Assembly (NCBI GenBank): GCA_031363945.1
Contig: JANLVJ010000045.1
Location: 21,612-85,611, forward strand
Reading direction: 5' to 3'
Source: JANLVJ01 sp031363945
GTDB taxonomy: Bacteria; Bacteroidota; Bacteroidia; Sphingobacteriales; Sphingobacteriaceae
DNA length: 64,000 nucleotides
In this document: positions 37,315 to 47,519 of the stretch, piece by piece
Layout of the letters: the number at the start of each line of letters is the position of its first letter
Numbering within the stretch: position 1 is the first letter of the stretch
Translations under genes and position numbers: made by a program
Notes under the pieces: generated by a model
The model's input: the letters and a program-made list of their open reading frames with translations, nothing else
What the model was told of the DNA's origin: nothing
Database searches by the model: none

Positions 37315-38838
37315 ATGAAGGTATTGACCTCTACTCAGGTTCATGAATGGGATAAGTTTACCATTGCCCATGAACCTATTTCTGAATATGATTTAATGGA
37401 AAGAGCTGCCGCTAAGGCAGCTTCTTTCATTTCAGGACAATTCAGTCATACGCTTCCCGTTTATGTTTTTTGCGGTAAAGGAAATAATGGGGCCGACGGG
37501 CTGGTCATCTCAAGAAAACTACTCGAAGGTGGCTTTAAGGTAGTAACGTTTATCATTGAGTACAGTAAGTCGGCAAGTTTGCTGTTCAGTAGAAACCTTG
37601 TATTGCTGCAGGGCTATCCTGGCTCAAAGATAATTCACTTATCTACTGCTGAACTTCCTTTTCTTGATAAAGGCGCGATCATTATTGATACGATCTTTGG
37701 AAGCAGTTTAAGACTACCATTACCATTAGTTGTAGCCGGTATTGTCAGACAGCTTAATGAGTTCAGTAAAGATGAACACTATAAAATTGTATCTATTGAC
37801 ATACCCACTGGCCTTGAAGCTAATTTTTGCCGGCCTCCTTTAGAAGCACCACTCAGAGCCGATATCACTCTTAGTTTTCAGATCCCAAAATGTTCATTTT
37901 TACTGCCTGATACAGGGATATATTGTGGTGAAGTTATTATACTTGACATAGGGCTTGATGAAAAATTTCTGATAGGGCAAACATCAGATTATTTTTTATC
38001 TGATTTTAATTCCCTGATAAACATCTTCAAAAAACGAAAGAAGTTTGCCCACAAAGGTAATTTCGGTCATTCCCTGATTATTGCAGGTAGCAAAGGTAAA
38101 ACCGGAGCAGCTGTACTCGCTGCAAAAGGCTGCCTTCATGCTGGGGCAGGGCTTGTGTCGGTATTTATTCATAAATCAGGATTGAATACCGTTCAGATCT
38201 CTGTACCCGAAGCAATGGCTGTTCAAAGTAATGAAACAGACTATGCAACTGGGTTTGATCAAAATTTGACCAAGTATAATTCAATTGCCATAGGCCCGGG
38301 ATTAGGCCAGGAAGAACAAACCAAGATAGCCCTGCTCGAACTTTTAACGAACTATAAAAAGCCGCTTATACTGGATGCCGATGCGTTGAATATACTTTCT
38401 GGATGTGAAAACTGGCAAACATTAATCCCGGAAAATTCAATTTTAACGCCTCACCCAGGAGAATTTGACAGGTTAATGGGCAAATCACTTGCAGCCCTTG
38501 ATCGTTTACAAAAACAGCAACAGCTAGCTATCACAACCCGTTCAGTCATTATACTTAAGGGTGCCTTCACATCAATCTGCTTTTCTACAGGTGAAACCTG
38601 GTTTAATACCACCGGTAATCCAGGTATGGCCACCGGAGGCAGCGGTGATACGCTGACAGGTATTTTATGCGCTTTACGTTCTCAGGGTTATACTGCTGAA
38701 AATGCCAGCCGACTGGGAGTATATATTCATGGCCATGCCGCTGATCTTGCTGCAGAAGAATATGGTCAGACTGCCTTATCGGCTGGTATGTTATCAGACT
38801 TTCTGGGTAAGGCATTTAGGAAGTTTGAAGCCTTTTAA
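37315..38838 (+). CDS. nnr: Bifunctional NAD(P)H-hydrate epimerase / dehydratase
   Basis: A 507-residue Nnr repairs damaged (hydrated) NADH and NADPH. The N-terminal YjeF_N epimerase (about 1-210) has DLMERAAAKAA and VFCGKGNNGADGLVISR. The C-terminal carbohydrate-kinase-like dehydratase (about 230-505) has GHSLIIAGSKGKTGAAVLA, AIGPGLGQ, LDADALNILS, LTPHPGEFDRL and GNPGMATGGSGDTLTGI. I chose the ATG at 37315, 1 bp after recA, over a reading that overlaps recA. Confidence 0.93.
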   Translation: MKVLTSTQVHEWDKFTIAHEPISEYDLMERAAAKAASFISGQFSHTLPVYVFCGKGNNGADGLVISRKLLEGGFKVVTFIIEYSKSASLLFSRNLVLLQGYPGSKIIHLSTAELPFLDKGAIIIDTIFGSSLRLPLPLVVAGIVRQLNEFSKDEHYKIVSIDIPTGLEANFCRPPLEAPLRADITLSFQIPKCSFLLPDTGIYCGEVIILDIGLDEKFLIGQTSDYFLSDFNSLINIFKKRKKFAHKGNFGHSLIIAGSKGKTGAAVLAAKGCLHAGAGLVSVFIHKSGLNTVQISVPEAMAVQSNETDYATGFDQNLTKYNSIAIGPGLGQEEQTKIALLELLTNYKKPLILDADALNILSGCENWQTLIPENSILTPHPGEFDRLMGKSLAALDRLQKQQQLAITTRSVIILKGAFTSICFSTGETWFNTTGNPGMATGGSGDTLTGILCALRSQGYTAENASRLGVYIHGHAADLAAEEYGQTALSAGMLSDFLGKAFRKFEAF

Positions 38839-39284
38839 AAATAAAGTGTACTTTTTTTTAAGAAAGAAATAGTCGCTTTTAAAGAAAGATTTAGGCGCTT
38901 TTGATGAATTGCAAATCACCTGGCCGATAATTAAAATATCCTGAAAGAATATTCTTAAAATACTTATACCTTAACATGCTAATGAAGCATTTCTGGTTTC
39001 ATTTTGCCGATCAAAAGATCAGTTAATCGGTAGGTCAATTTTTTCTGTTTTACCTGAAAATAAAGATCAGCCATGTTTTTCCCAGGGTTAGGACTTTGAC
39101 TATATCTGAGTGCTGAAATCATTACGCGACCTGCTGGTAACTGCTGGTATGAAAGTGAGCTTGAAAAAGGATCAACCTTTTATTTCAGTCTGCCTTTGGT
39201 GCAGAAAAATTAAATTAATCGTTCTACTTTTCAGAATTCGGATAGCAACATAACAACCTGCTAAATAAAGTGTACTAAAAACCT
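38839..39284. other. Intergenic region nnr / topoisomerase IB bounded by 14-bp direct repeats
   Basis: A 446-bp gap holding a histidine-kinase relic (39046-39213). Its two ends carry the same 14-mer, AAATAAAGTGTACT, at 38839-38852 (immediately after the nnr stop) and 39263-39276 (8 bp before the topoisomerase stop). No other gene is visible. Confidence 0.6.
39046..39213 (+). pseudogene. Relic of a sensor histidine kinase C-terminus
   Basis: Reading 39085-39213 gives GLGL, a TGA, LYLSAEIITR, then YESELEKGSTFYFSLPLVQKN and a true TAA stop. This is the G2 box and C-terminal end of the HATPase_c domain, where intact relatives read GLGLGLYLSAEII. The TGA sits where a Gly (GGA) codon is expected. 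Just upstream, ENKDQP lies in another frame (about 39057-39074), matching the segment before the G2 box, so there is also a frameshift. No N-terminal part survives. Confidence 0.75.
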
Positions 39285-40394
39285 TTAAGTTAGGCCGGCA
39301 GTTTTCGTATTAAGGTCAAGGTCTGATAGAAATGAGAGTAACACTTTTTCTGTATAGGATAAGCCTGCTACCCGATTTTCGGAATTCTTGAACCTGGCAA
39401 TTTTTTTAAGATAGGTATCAAGCTTACGCTGCTCATAAGCAGCAATCAACCCGGGGTGCACATAATATTTACGGCAAACAGTACGGGTATTACCAAGGTA
39501 TGCCGCAACCTTATCAAGCAATTCAATGACGATTTTTTTACAGGCTGTTTCAGTATTATAATCCGGGCTTTCAGCAAGGAGGTCTAACATATATGCTGTA
39601 CCCGACCAGGTCCGAATATCTTTTGCAGAGAATTCTTCTCCTCCGGCTTCATGTAAATACGCATTAACTCTTCCCGAATCAACAGACCTACGGCTACCTT
39701 GACTATCAACATACTGAAAGAGTTCCTGACCAGGAAGATCTTTCACATTTTTAAGCAACTTTGATAATTTGGGGTCAGTTAATTTAATTTCATGCTTTAC
39801 CCCTTTTTTACCAATGAAATGAAAGACAATTTGCGCTCCTTTTATATTGACATGGCGATTTCTCAGGGTTGTCAGGCCGTATGAATGATAGAGGTTTGCA
39901 TAAACTTCATTGCCAATTCTGATCAACGTTTTTTGCATGATACTGATCACTAACGCAATTACCTTTTCTTCAGGAAAACCTTTACGGTTCAGGTCAGCAT
40001 TTATCTTTTTTCTTATCAATGGCAGTTTCTTGCCGAATTTGAGCAGGTGCATATATTTATGCTGTGAGCGGTAATTATTCCAGGCAAGATGGTATTTGTA
40101 TTGTTTACGACCCTTGGTATCAATACCGGTAGCCTGTAAATGCCCATTTGATTTAGTGCATATCCAGACTTTTTGCCAGGCCGGTGGAATTGCCAGGCGG
40201 TTAATTCTATCAAGTACCGTTTCATCATGAACTCGTTGTCCTACAGAATCATGGTAAATAAAACCGGCTTGTGTTAATTCCCTGCTGATGCCTTTCGATG
40301 CATCGCTCATATAAATCAAAGAAAGTTTAGACTGGGTACCTATTTTTTGATCTTCGCGTAAAACCTCAATTCGTTGCCCAGGTAAGAGTTCCAT
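39285..40394 (-). CDS. DNA topoisomerase IB
   Basis: A 369-residue type IB topoisomerase of the bacterial/poxvirus-like group, which relaxes supercoils through a 3'-phosphotyrosyl link. N-terminal domain with GFIYHD...RINRLAIPPAWQKVWIC, then the catalytic core with TLRNRHV, KDIRTWSGT and the Tyr motif CRKYYVHP. These enzymes occur patchily in bacteria, usually with topoisomerases I and IV present elsewhere, so this may be an accessory gene. Read on the minus strand it ends next to the relic region. Confidence 0.9.
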   Translation of the reverse strand: MELLPGQRIEVLREDQKIGTQSKLSLIYMSDASKGISRELTQAGFIYHDSVGQRVHDETVLDRINRLAIPPAWQKVWICTKSNGHLQATGIDTKGRKQYKYHLAWNNYRSQHKYMHLLKFGKKLPLIRKKINADLNRKGFPEEKVIALVISIMQKTLIRIGNEVYANLYHSYGLTTLRNRHVNIKGAQIVFHFIGKKGVKHEIKLTDPKLSKLLKNVKDLPGQELFQYVDSQGSRRSVDSGRVNAYLHEAGGEEFSAKDIRTWSGTAYMLDLLAESPDYNTETACKKIVIELLDKVAAYLGNTRTVCRKYYVHPGLIAAYEQRKLDTYLKKIARFKNSENRVAGLSYTEKVLLSFLSDLDLNTKTAGLT

Positions 40395-40558
40395 TCAAGA
40401 ATGCTTATGATTAAAATCCCATATGGGTGTTAAACAATAAGCAACTTATATGCCTGAAATCTGCTTCCAGTAAACCTGAACCAGAAAGCCATACTACTAT
40501 CAGAACGAAAGGGAAAAGCATTTTCAGAGATGACCTAAGTTTAATCTGCTTTCAAACC

Positions 40559-41590
40559 TTATACTTCCATTCTGGCAAAAGGAACAGCTTGCTGAGAGGT
40601 GAACTGACCCCGGATAAATTTAAAATGTGCTGCCTGGGCAATCATCCCTGCATTATCGGTACAGTACTGAAACTGAGGCAAAAAAAGTTGCCAGTTATAT
40701 TGTTCCGCAGCCTCAGATAAAGCAGCCCTCAACCCAGTATTTGCCGAAACCCCGCCTGCAACTGCTATTTGTTTAATCCCTGTGCTTTCTGCAGCCTGAA
40801 TCAGTTTACGAAGCAGGAAGCTGACAATGCTAAACTGAACTGAAGCACAGATATCATTGAGGTTATTTAGTATAAAATCAGGATCTGCAGCCTGCCGATC
40901 GCGAAGGAAATACATAAAGGCTGTTTTCAAGCCACTAAAACTGTAGTCAAACCCAGCAACTTTTGGTTCAGGAAAGCTAAATGCTTTTGGATTTCCAAGG
41001 GCTGCATATCGGTCAATCAGGATACCACCCGGATAAGGAAGACCAAGAATCTTGGCCGTTTTATCAAAAGCTTCACCAGCTGCGTCATCTGTGGTAGAAC
41101 CAATTACCTGCATGGTGAAATAATCAGCAACCTTGATAATTTGAGTATGGCCGCCGGAAACAAGCAAACATAAAAAAGGAAATTCCGGTACCGGGGAATC
41201 AATAAAATGAGAAAGAACATGGCCTTGAAGATGATTTACCCCTATAAGAGGAATACCCAGACCTAGAGCCAGTGCTTTCGAAAAGCTACAACCTACAAGC
41301 AATGAGCCCATTAAACCCGGCCCCTGTGTAAAAGCAATAGCCGAAAGATCGCTTTTTTTTACTTCTGCCTTTTCAAGTGCCATCTGAACAGTTGGAATAA
41401 TATGCTGTTGATGAGCTCTTGATGCAAGTTCTGGCACAACTCCTCCGTATATTTCGTGAACTGTTTGATTTGATACAATATTGCTTATAACTTTGCCGTT
41501 GCGACATACGGCTGCGCTTGTATCATCACATGATGATTCTATAGCTAGAATAGTTATTGACTGATTGACAAGCTGACTGATAGCACCCAT
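40559..41590 (-). CDS. tsaD: tRNA N6-threonylcarbamoyladenosine synthesis protein TsaD
   Basis: A 343-residue TsaD (Kae1/YgjD), the catalytic subunit that transfers threonylcarbamoyl to A37 of ANN-decoding tRNAs. N-terminal ILAIESSCDDTSAAV (about 14-28), metal-binding His120 and His124 in NHLQGHVLSH, LLVSGGHTQ, DDAAGEAFDK and GGVSANTGLR. Length is normal. Its ATG is only about 53 bp from the tamB GTG on the other strand, so their promoters must overlap or lie inside coding sequence. Confidence 0.96.
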   Translation of the reverse strand: MGAISQLVNQSITILAIESSCDDTSAAVCRNGKVISNIVSNQTVHEIYGGVVPELASRAHQQHIIPTVQMALEKAEVKKSDLSAIAFTQGPGLMGSLLVGCSFSKALALGLGIPLIGVNHLQGHVLSHFIDSPVPEFPFLCLLVSGGHTQIIKVADYFTMQVIGSTTDDAAGEAFDKTAKILGLPYPGGILIDRYAALGNPKAFSFPEPKVAGFDYSFSGLKTAFMYFLRDRQAADPDFILNNLNDICASVQFSIVSFLLRKLIQAAESTGIKQIAVAGGVSANTGLRAALSEAAEQYNWQLFLPQFQYCTDNAGMIAQAAHFKFIRGQFTSQQAVPFARMEV

Positions 41591-41643
41591 AATACTGCAA
41601 AATTATTAAAAGATTCTTTAAAATAACGCTGGTTCTTCTAATT

Positions 41644-44600
41644 GTGATCTTATTCACATTAAGCGCTCTTGTGTTAATTTTGTATACGAACGCTTCCCTT
41701 CAAACCCGCGCGGCAAAATACGCGGCAGGGTGGCTGTCTGAAAAAATTCATTCAAAAGTTAGAATTGATAGTTTGAAGATTACGGGTCTTCATACTTTTG
41801 AGTTTAAAAAGCTATACGTCCAGGATCAGGCAGGTGATACGTTACTGCTTGCACCAAGTTTGAAAATAGAACTCCTCGATTATCATAATCTCAATTTAAC
41901 CAATAATTCACTCTTTGTTCAAGATTTGCAACTCACCGGGGGAGAGTTTTACCTGCACAAAAACAAAAGGGGAATTTTAAATCTTGATTTCCTGATCGAC
42001 TTTTTTTCTAGCCCCAGCCAGCATACCAATGATACCAGTGCCTTTATGCTGAGAATAAAAAATATTCATCTGGTAAATTCTCATTACCGGATGGAAAATG
42101 AAGAAGCGGAGAAAAAACTACCTGATAGTATCTTCAACCCCAATGATTTTGACATAAGGGACATAAATCTCAATGCAAAAGATTTTTACCTGAGAAATGA
42201 TAGCATCACGGCAAATGTTAGCCACCTGGCATTAAATGAAAAAAGTGGTTTCAGGTTACTCGATCTTAAAACCCTTTTAAATATTGGTGATCATCATATG
42301 ACTTTCAGCAAGTTATTGATTAAGACCCCCAATAGTACCATTGGTGATCATTATGAGATGCATTATAAAAGCATAACGGGTTTTGACAAATTCGAGAGTA
42401 CTGTCACCCTGGTTGCAAGATTGAAAAACGCACATGTGGCATCTAAAGACATTAGCTACTTTGCATCAGAGCTCAAAGGCATGAACCTGCGTGCAGATAT
42501 TTCTGCCACAGGGCAGGGTAAACTCGAAAATTTAAAAATCAGGAACCTTATTTTTCATACTGCCCATGATACTTATATAAATGGGAATCTTCGATTGAGA
42601 GGTTTGCCAAATCTGGAAACCACTTTCATGGACCTTGATCTGAATAAATTCAGCACAAGTATCAGCGATGTCAAAGATTTAATGAAAAATTCCGGACTTT
42701 CTTCCTCTGTAAAAAACATACCTGCCCAGCTGATTCCCTTGGGTAATGTTGAATATAAGGGCAGTTTTGAAGGTTTTTATAATGATTTTGTAACAAGAGG
42801 TACCTTTAAAACTGCGCTTGGTAATATCATCTCAGATATTAACTTAAAATTTATATCGGGAAAACTACCTGTCTACAGAGGCAATATTAATACCGAAAAC
42901 TTCAATCTTGGTAAATTACTGAGTGAGCCTGTTCTTGGTAATATCTCGGTAAATGCAAATCTCAGAGGTTCTGGCTTTACTAAATTTGCAGGAAAAGACA
43001 CCATCGATACACAGTTCAGGTTCATTGATTTTAGGGGATATCGTTACCACAATATACTTGTTAAGGGTAGCCGCATACGTAAATTGTTCAATGGCGATAT
43101 TGCTGTAAATGATCCAAATCTGGGACTATTGTTTAAAGGTTCTTTTGACCTTGATTCGGCCCTGCCTTCTTATGATTTCAAAGCAAAAATTGGACATGCA
43201 GATCTTCGGAAATTAAAATTTCTGAAAGATAGTATTGAGATGCAAACCCAGCTTGAGGTTAATGCACACGGCTCAAACCTTACCAATTTACAAGGCAAAA
43301 TTCTGGTGAGCCAGACGACCTTAAATCGCAATGGAACAAGTTTTAAATTTGATTCATTAGCTTTAGTAGCCTTGAATAATAATGGGATTAGAACGGTCAG
43401 CGTTCATTCTTGTATCCTAGACGGAAGTGTTAAAGGGAAGTATGATCTGGCAACTTTTCCATCGGCTGTAAAAGCCATCTTTGCTCAGTATGTACCCTCT
43501 ATTACAGGTCATGATATTGTTCATTCGGTAAGTCAGAACTTTGAATTTAACCTGAATATATTTGATGCAGATCCGATACTGGCAATTTTCGCCCCAGAAT
43601 ACCGCCTGTCTGGAACTACTACCGCTCAAGGTAAGTTTAATGACGTGAACGGGCAGTTCAGCGTATCGGGGAATATCCACGAACTGGATATCGGAGCCAT
43701 TGAAATGAAGAGTATTTCATTTGAAGGTGAAAATGAAGATCGTAAGAATATCGACCTTAGTATTTCAGTTGATAGTGTGCAGTCTAACCATAAGATTCTG
43801 GCAAGCAGCATCAATATTTTTAATAATATCCGCAATGATAGTTTACTATTCAATGTAAAAGTATCTGATGTGAATGCCGTTAATCACCTTGACTTAAACG
43901 GCAGACTTGCATTCGCTGATAAAGTCAGCAATCTGAGCATTCTGCCTTCAGAACTGGTACTCGACCGTCAGAAATGGAGTATCAATAATTCTTTTAAAAT
44001 CAGGTTTGAAAAAGATATTACCCGGGTGCTTGATTTTAGTATCCACCATAATAATGAAAGCCTTAGCATTGATGGTCCTCTGAGTGCAAATCCTGCGGAT
44101 ACGGTTAAAGCTGTTTTCGTAAACTTTAATATTGCAGCTGTTAATCAGATTTTAAGAGAAGATAATGTTCAGTTAAATGGCAACCTGAATGGAACAGCAT
44201 TTCTTTCAGCAGTGACAAAAAAACTTTCTTTCCAATCGAATCTGGGTATCGATAGTCTGGCCGTTAATAAAGTATACGTTGGTTCATTAGCCCTGGTTAA
44301 TTCATGGAATGGAGATACAAAAACAATTGATTTCTCAGGTAAGATTCACCGCAAACTAATCAGCGTACTTGATCTTGAAGGAGTACTCGGCCTGAGCGAT
44401 GCCAAGGGAAATATCAATGCAACTTTAAAGCTAAATAAAGCAGAGGCAGTCATTTTACAACCCTTGGTTGGCGATCTTATATCAGACCTGAAAGGAACTA
44501 TTTCTTCAGATCTTCATGTCAGCGGAACAGCTCTAAGCCCGATTTTAGATGGGCAGATTAAACTTGAGAATACAGAATTTACGATAAACTACCTTAAAAC

Positions 44601-46155
44601 ACATTACCGTATCAATGATGATGTGAATTTCAAAAATGGAAGTATCCATATCAAGAGTTTATTATTGACAGACCCCTTTTATGTACCGGGACGCCCTGCA
44701 ATACATACAGGTTATATAGATGGAGATATCGATCTTACCGATATCAGCCACCCCTATTTTGATGCCGTGGTACATACCAGTAATTTTCTGTGTCTGAATA
44801 CTACAGAAAAAGATAATGACCAGTATTATGGTACCGCCTTTGCATCGGGCAACTTTTCATTTGTGGGCCCAATAAAAACCATGAACATAGACATTTCTGC
44901 TATCACAAATAAAAATACAACCTTCAATGTTCCATTAAACAGACCCGGCTCAGTTGGCAATCATGACTATATCAGTTTTGTCACCCATAGCGATTCAATA
45001 GAGCTAGTCAAAAAACATAAAAACTTACATTCAGGAGTTACCCTTAATTTTAATCTGAATATTACCCCTGAGGCAACAGTGAAACTTGAGTTTGATAAAA
45101 GTATTGGCGATGTAATCAGTGGTGCAGGAAGTTCTGATATGAACCTTCAGATTACACCCGAAGGTGACTTTTTAATGTATGGCACTTATGAAATTGATCA
45201 TGGTGATTACCTGTTCACCTCAGCCAATGTATTGAACAAGCTCTTCACAGTTGAACGTGGTGGAAGTATCCGTTTTACTGGTGAGCCATTAAATGCCCAG
45301 CTAAACCTGCATGCAGATTACCAGGCAAGAACTTCTATTAAGAACCTATATGAGGCTGCTAACGTAGTTCAAACTAATGCACCTGCCCAGTTACAGAGTG
45401 TTCTTGTTGCCTGCCGGATCAATCTTGAGGGTAATCTAAGCAGGCCAACCTTTGACTTTGACCTGAACTTCCCAAATGATCCAAACATTACCTATGATTT
45501 ACAGACTTACCTTAGTTCAAATGAGGTGGTTACTACCCAGTCATTGTTATTTCTTGTATCTAATCAGTTTAATGGCAAGCTCATTCCAAGTAATGGGGTT
45601 GCCATTATGACTTCATCAGCTGTTCAGTATGTGAGTAGCCAACTGTCACACCTGATCAATAACTTTTCAAACAGGGTTGATTTAAACTTTCGTTCATTAT
45701 CAGATGTAGGAATAAATTACCATGTGCTGAATGATAAGATTCTGTTCACGGGCAATCTGGCATCAACTGATCTATCAACTAATACGGCCTATAACCCATT
45801 GGCGCTGACACGGCAAACAAATGTAACAGGCGATGTCGAGGTTGCTTATGTTGTTAACAAACAGCGAAATTTGACTTTGAGAACTTTTTACAAATCTATT
45901 CCCCAGGATATTCATCCTGTTGGTCTGGGGTTGAACAATATTTATTCACCTGGTTTAGGTCTGGTTTATCAAAAAGATTTTAGTTCTATCGGGGGTATGT
46001 TCAAGAAACGTAAAAAACCCGTTAAGCCGGCTATTAAGCCACTACCAAGAGTTTTATTGAATATTGCCCCAGGAACTGGATCTAAGCAACCAGGAGCTGC
46101 TCACCGCGGTGACTCCATAATAATTCATCAGGGCCCAAAAACACCCGTAAAATAA
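41644..46155 (+). CDS. TamB-domain translocation/assembly protein
   Basis: A 1503-residue AsmA/TamB-type protein, anchored by an N-terminal TM helix and extended through the periplasm. The bulk is beta-taco repeats. The C-terminal TamB (DUF490) domain has GDVISGAGSSDMNLQITPEGDFLMYGTYEI (in part) and the barrel-contacting ending. TamB proteins move phospholipids or barrel proteins between membranes. Start uncertain: the GTG at 41644 falls inside the hydrophobic helix, and the open frame runs back to 41593 without ATG, GTG or TTG. The upstream codons encode IIKRFFKITLVLL, a better N-terminus, so a non-standard start is possible. Confidence 0.9.
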   Translation: MILFTLSALVLILYTNASLQTRAAKYAAGWLSEKIHSKVRIDSLKITGLHTFEFKKLYVQDQAGDTLLLAPSLKIELLDYHNLNLTNNSLFVQDLQLTGGEFYLHKNKRGILNLDFLIDFFSSPSQHTNDTSAFMLRIKNIHLVNSHYRMENEEAEKKLPDSIFNPNDFDIRDINLNAKDFYLRNDSITANVSHLALNEKSGFRLLDLKTLLNIGDHHMTFSKLLIKTPNSTIGDHYEMHYKSITGFDKFESTVTLVARLKNAHVASKDISYFASELKGMNLRADISATGQGKLENLKIRNLIFHTAHDTYINGNLRLRGLPNLETTFMDLDLNKFSTSISDVKDLMKNSGLSSSVKNIPAQLIPLGNVEYKGSFEGFYNDFVTRGTFKTALGNIISDINLKFISGKLPVYRGNINTENFNLGKLLSEPVLGNISVNANLRGSGFTKFAGKDTIDTQFRFIDFRGYRYHNILVKGSRIRKLFNGDIAVNDPNLGLLFKGSFDLDSALPSYDFKAKIGHADLRKLKFLKDSIEMQTQLEVNAHGSNLTNLQGKILVSQTTLNRNGTSFKFDSLALVALNNNGIRTVSVHSCILDGSVKGKYDLATFPSAVKAIFAQYVPSITGHDIVHSVSQNFEFNLNIFDADPILAIFAPEYRLSGTTTAQGKFNDVNGQFSVSGNIHELDIGAIEMKSISFEGENEDRKNIDLSISVDSVQSNHKILASSINIFNNIRNDSLLFNVKVSDVNAVNHLDLNGRLAFADKVSNLSILPSELVLDRQKWSINNSFKIRFEKDITRVLDFSIHHNNESLSIDGPLSANPADTVKAVFVNFNIAAVNQILREDNVQLNGNLNGTAFLSAVTKKLSFQSNLGIDSLAVNKVYVGSLALVNSWNGDTKTIDFSGKIHRKLISVLDLEGVLGLSDAKGNINATLKLNKAEAVILQPLVGDLISDLKGTISSDLHVSGTALSPILDGQIKLENTEFTINYLKTHYRINDDVNFKNGSIHIKSLLLTDPFYVPGRPAIHTGYIDGDIDLTDISHPYFDAVVHTSNFLCLNTTEKDNDQYYGTAFASGNFSFVGPIKTMNIDISAITNKNTTFNVPLNRPGSVGNHDYISFVTHSDSIELVKKHKNLHSGVTLNFNLNITPEATVKLEFDKSIGDVISGAGSSDMNLQITPEGDFLMYGTYEIDHGDYLFTSANVLNKLFTVERGGSIRFTGEPLNAQLNLHADYQARTSIKNLYEAANVVQTNAPAQLQSVLVACRINLEGNLSRPTFDFDLNFPNDPNITYDLQTYLSSNEVVTTQSLLFLVSNQFNGKLIPSNGVAIMTSSAVQYVSSQLSHLINNFSNRVDLNFRSLSDVGINYHVLNDKILFTGNLASTDLSTNTAYNPLALTRQTNVTGDVEVAYVVNKQRNLTLRTFYKSIPQDIHPVGLGLNNIYSPGLGLVYQKDFSSIGGMFKKRKKPVKPAIKPLPRVLLNIAPGTGSKQPGAAHRGDSIIIHQGPKTPVK

Positions 46156-46273
46156 AATGTCTGGGCTCATTACAAGTACCAGAATTTAGAGCTAGTAAGT
46201 AAACTTTCCTGCTTCTGCCAGCGTAAAAGACATTTGAACTACGCGATGAAAGGTCCAAGAAAACATTCTTAGA

Positions 46274-47482
46274 TTAACCTTTGGGCTGTAAGATAGAGTG
46301 CCCCATTTTATCGCGTTTGGTTTGAAGATAATATTCATTATGCGGATTTGATGGAATTTCAATCCCTATATTTTCAACAATTTGTAACCCATATCCGATC
46401 AGACCAGCTCTCTTGGTAGGATTATTTGAAAGCAGACGCATCTTACTGACACCCATTTGTCTAAGAATCTGTGCACCAATACCATAATCTCGGTGGTCCA
46501 TTTTGAAACCAAGATGTAAATTTGCTTCTACAGTATCCATACCCTGCTCTTGTAAACGGTATGCTTTTAGTTTATTGACAAGGCCAATGCCACGGCCTTC
46601 CTGATGCATATAGATAATCAGACCTTTACCTTCTTTTTCGATCATCTGCATGGCCATATGTAGCTGTGCACCACAATCACAACGGCATGAACCAAAGATA
46701 TCACCAGTAATACAGGAAGAGTGAACCCTGACAAGAATGGGTTCTTCTGCCTCCCAGTTTCCCTTGCTCAAGGCAAGATGCTGTTCACCTGTATCGAGCT
46801 GTGTGAAGGCAGTAATATCAAAATCACCCCATTCAGTGGGTAGTTTTACGGTAACTTCTCTTTTAATTAATGATTCATGGCTAAGCCTGTAAGCAATAAG
46901 ATCTTTAATTGAAACGATCTTCAAATCAAACAGACGGGCTGTTTTTTCAAGTTCTGGCAGCCTTGACATCGTACCATCTTCATTCATGATTTCTACAAGC
47001 AGGCCTGCAGGTTCAAACCCAGCCAGTCTTGCCAAATCAACGGCTGCCTCGGTATGCCCACTACGACGAAGCACACCACCCTCTTTTGCCCGTAATGGAA
47101 ATATATGCCCGGGACGACCGAGATCTTCAGCCCTGGTAGCAGGATTAACCAGTGAAAGTATAGTTTTTGATCGGTCGGAAGTTGAAATACCTGTAGTACA
47201 GCCATCGCCTAGCAAATCAATTGACACGGTAAAATTAGTCTCATGTGCGGCTGTATTATTACTCACCATTAAAGAGAGCTTTAATTCATTACAGCGTTCT
47301 TCGGTTAAAGGGGTACAGATCAAGCCTCTGCCATGTCTTGCCATAAAATTAACAACCTCTGGAGTACCATTTTGAGCAGCAGTAACGAAATCACCTTCAT
47401 TTTCACGGTCTTCATCATCTACAACAATAATTACCTTCCCGTTGCGAATATCTTCTATGGCTTCCTCTATCGTATTAAGCAT
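46274..47482 (-). CDS. ribBA: Bifunctional DHBP synthase / GTP cyclohydrolase II
   Basis: A 402-residue RibBA feeding both branches of riboflavin synthesis. RibB part (about 1-200): VVDDEDRENEGDFV and the GHTEAAVDLARLAG motif. RibA part (about 205-400): VRVHSSCITGDIFGSCRCDCG with the three zinc Cys, and MHQEGRGIGL. I chose the ATG at 47482 over an in-frame TTG two codons earlier. It lies 37 bp downstream of the LptF/G permease gene, and no FMN riboswitch is present in that gap. Confidence 0.97.
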   Translation of the reverse strand: MLNTIEEAIEDIRNGKVIIVVDDEDRENEGDFVTAAQNGTPEVVNFMARHGRGLICTPLTEERCNELKLSLMVSNNTAAHETNFTVSIDLLGDGCTTGISTSDRSKTILSLVNPATRAEDLGRPGHIFPLRAKEGGVLRRSGHTEAAVDLARLAGFEPAGLLVEIMNEDGTMSRLPELEKTARLFDLKIVSIKDLIAYRLSHESLIKREVTVKLPTEWGDFDITAFTQLDTGEQHLALSKGNWEAEEPILVRVHSSCITGDIFGSCRCDCGAQLHMAMQMIEKEGKGLIIYMHQEGRGIGLVNKLKAYRLQEQGMDTVEANLHLGFKMDHRDYGIGAQILRQMGVSKMRLLSNNPTKRAGLIGYGLQIVENIGIEIPSNPHNEYYLQTKRDKMGHSILQPKG

Positions 47483-47519
47483 AATCAATCAATATTACAT
47501 GTAAACGTACCGTCAGGTA

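Noticed and set aside
40418..40427. CCCATATGGG palindrome upstream of topoisomerase IB
   Set aside because: A 10-bp palindrome is expected by chance in 64 kb, and nothing ties it to regulation.
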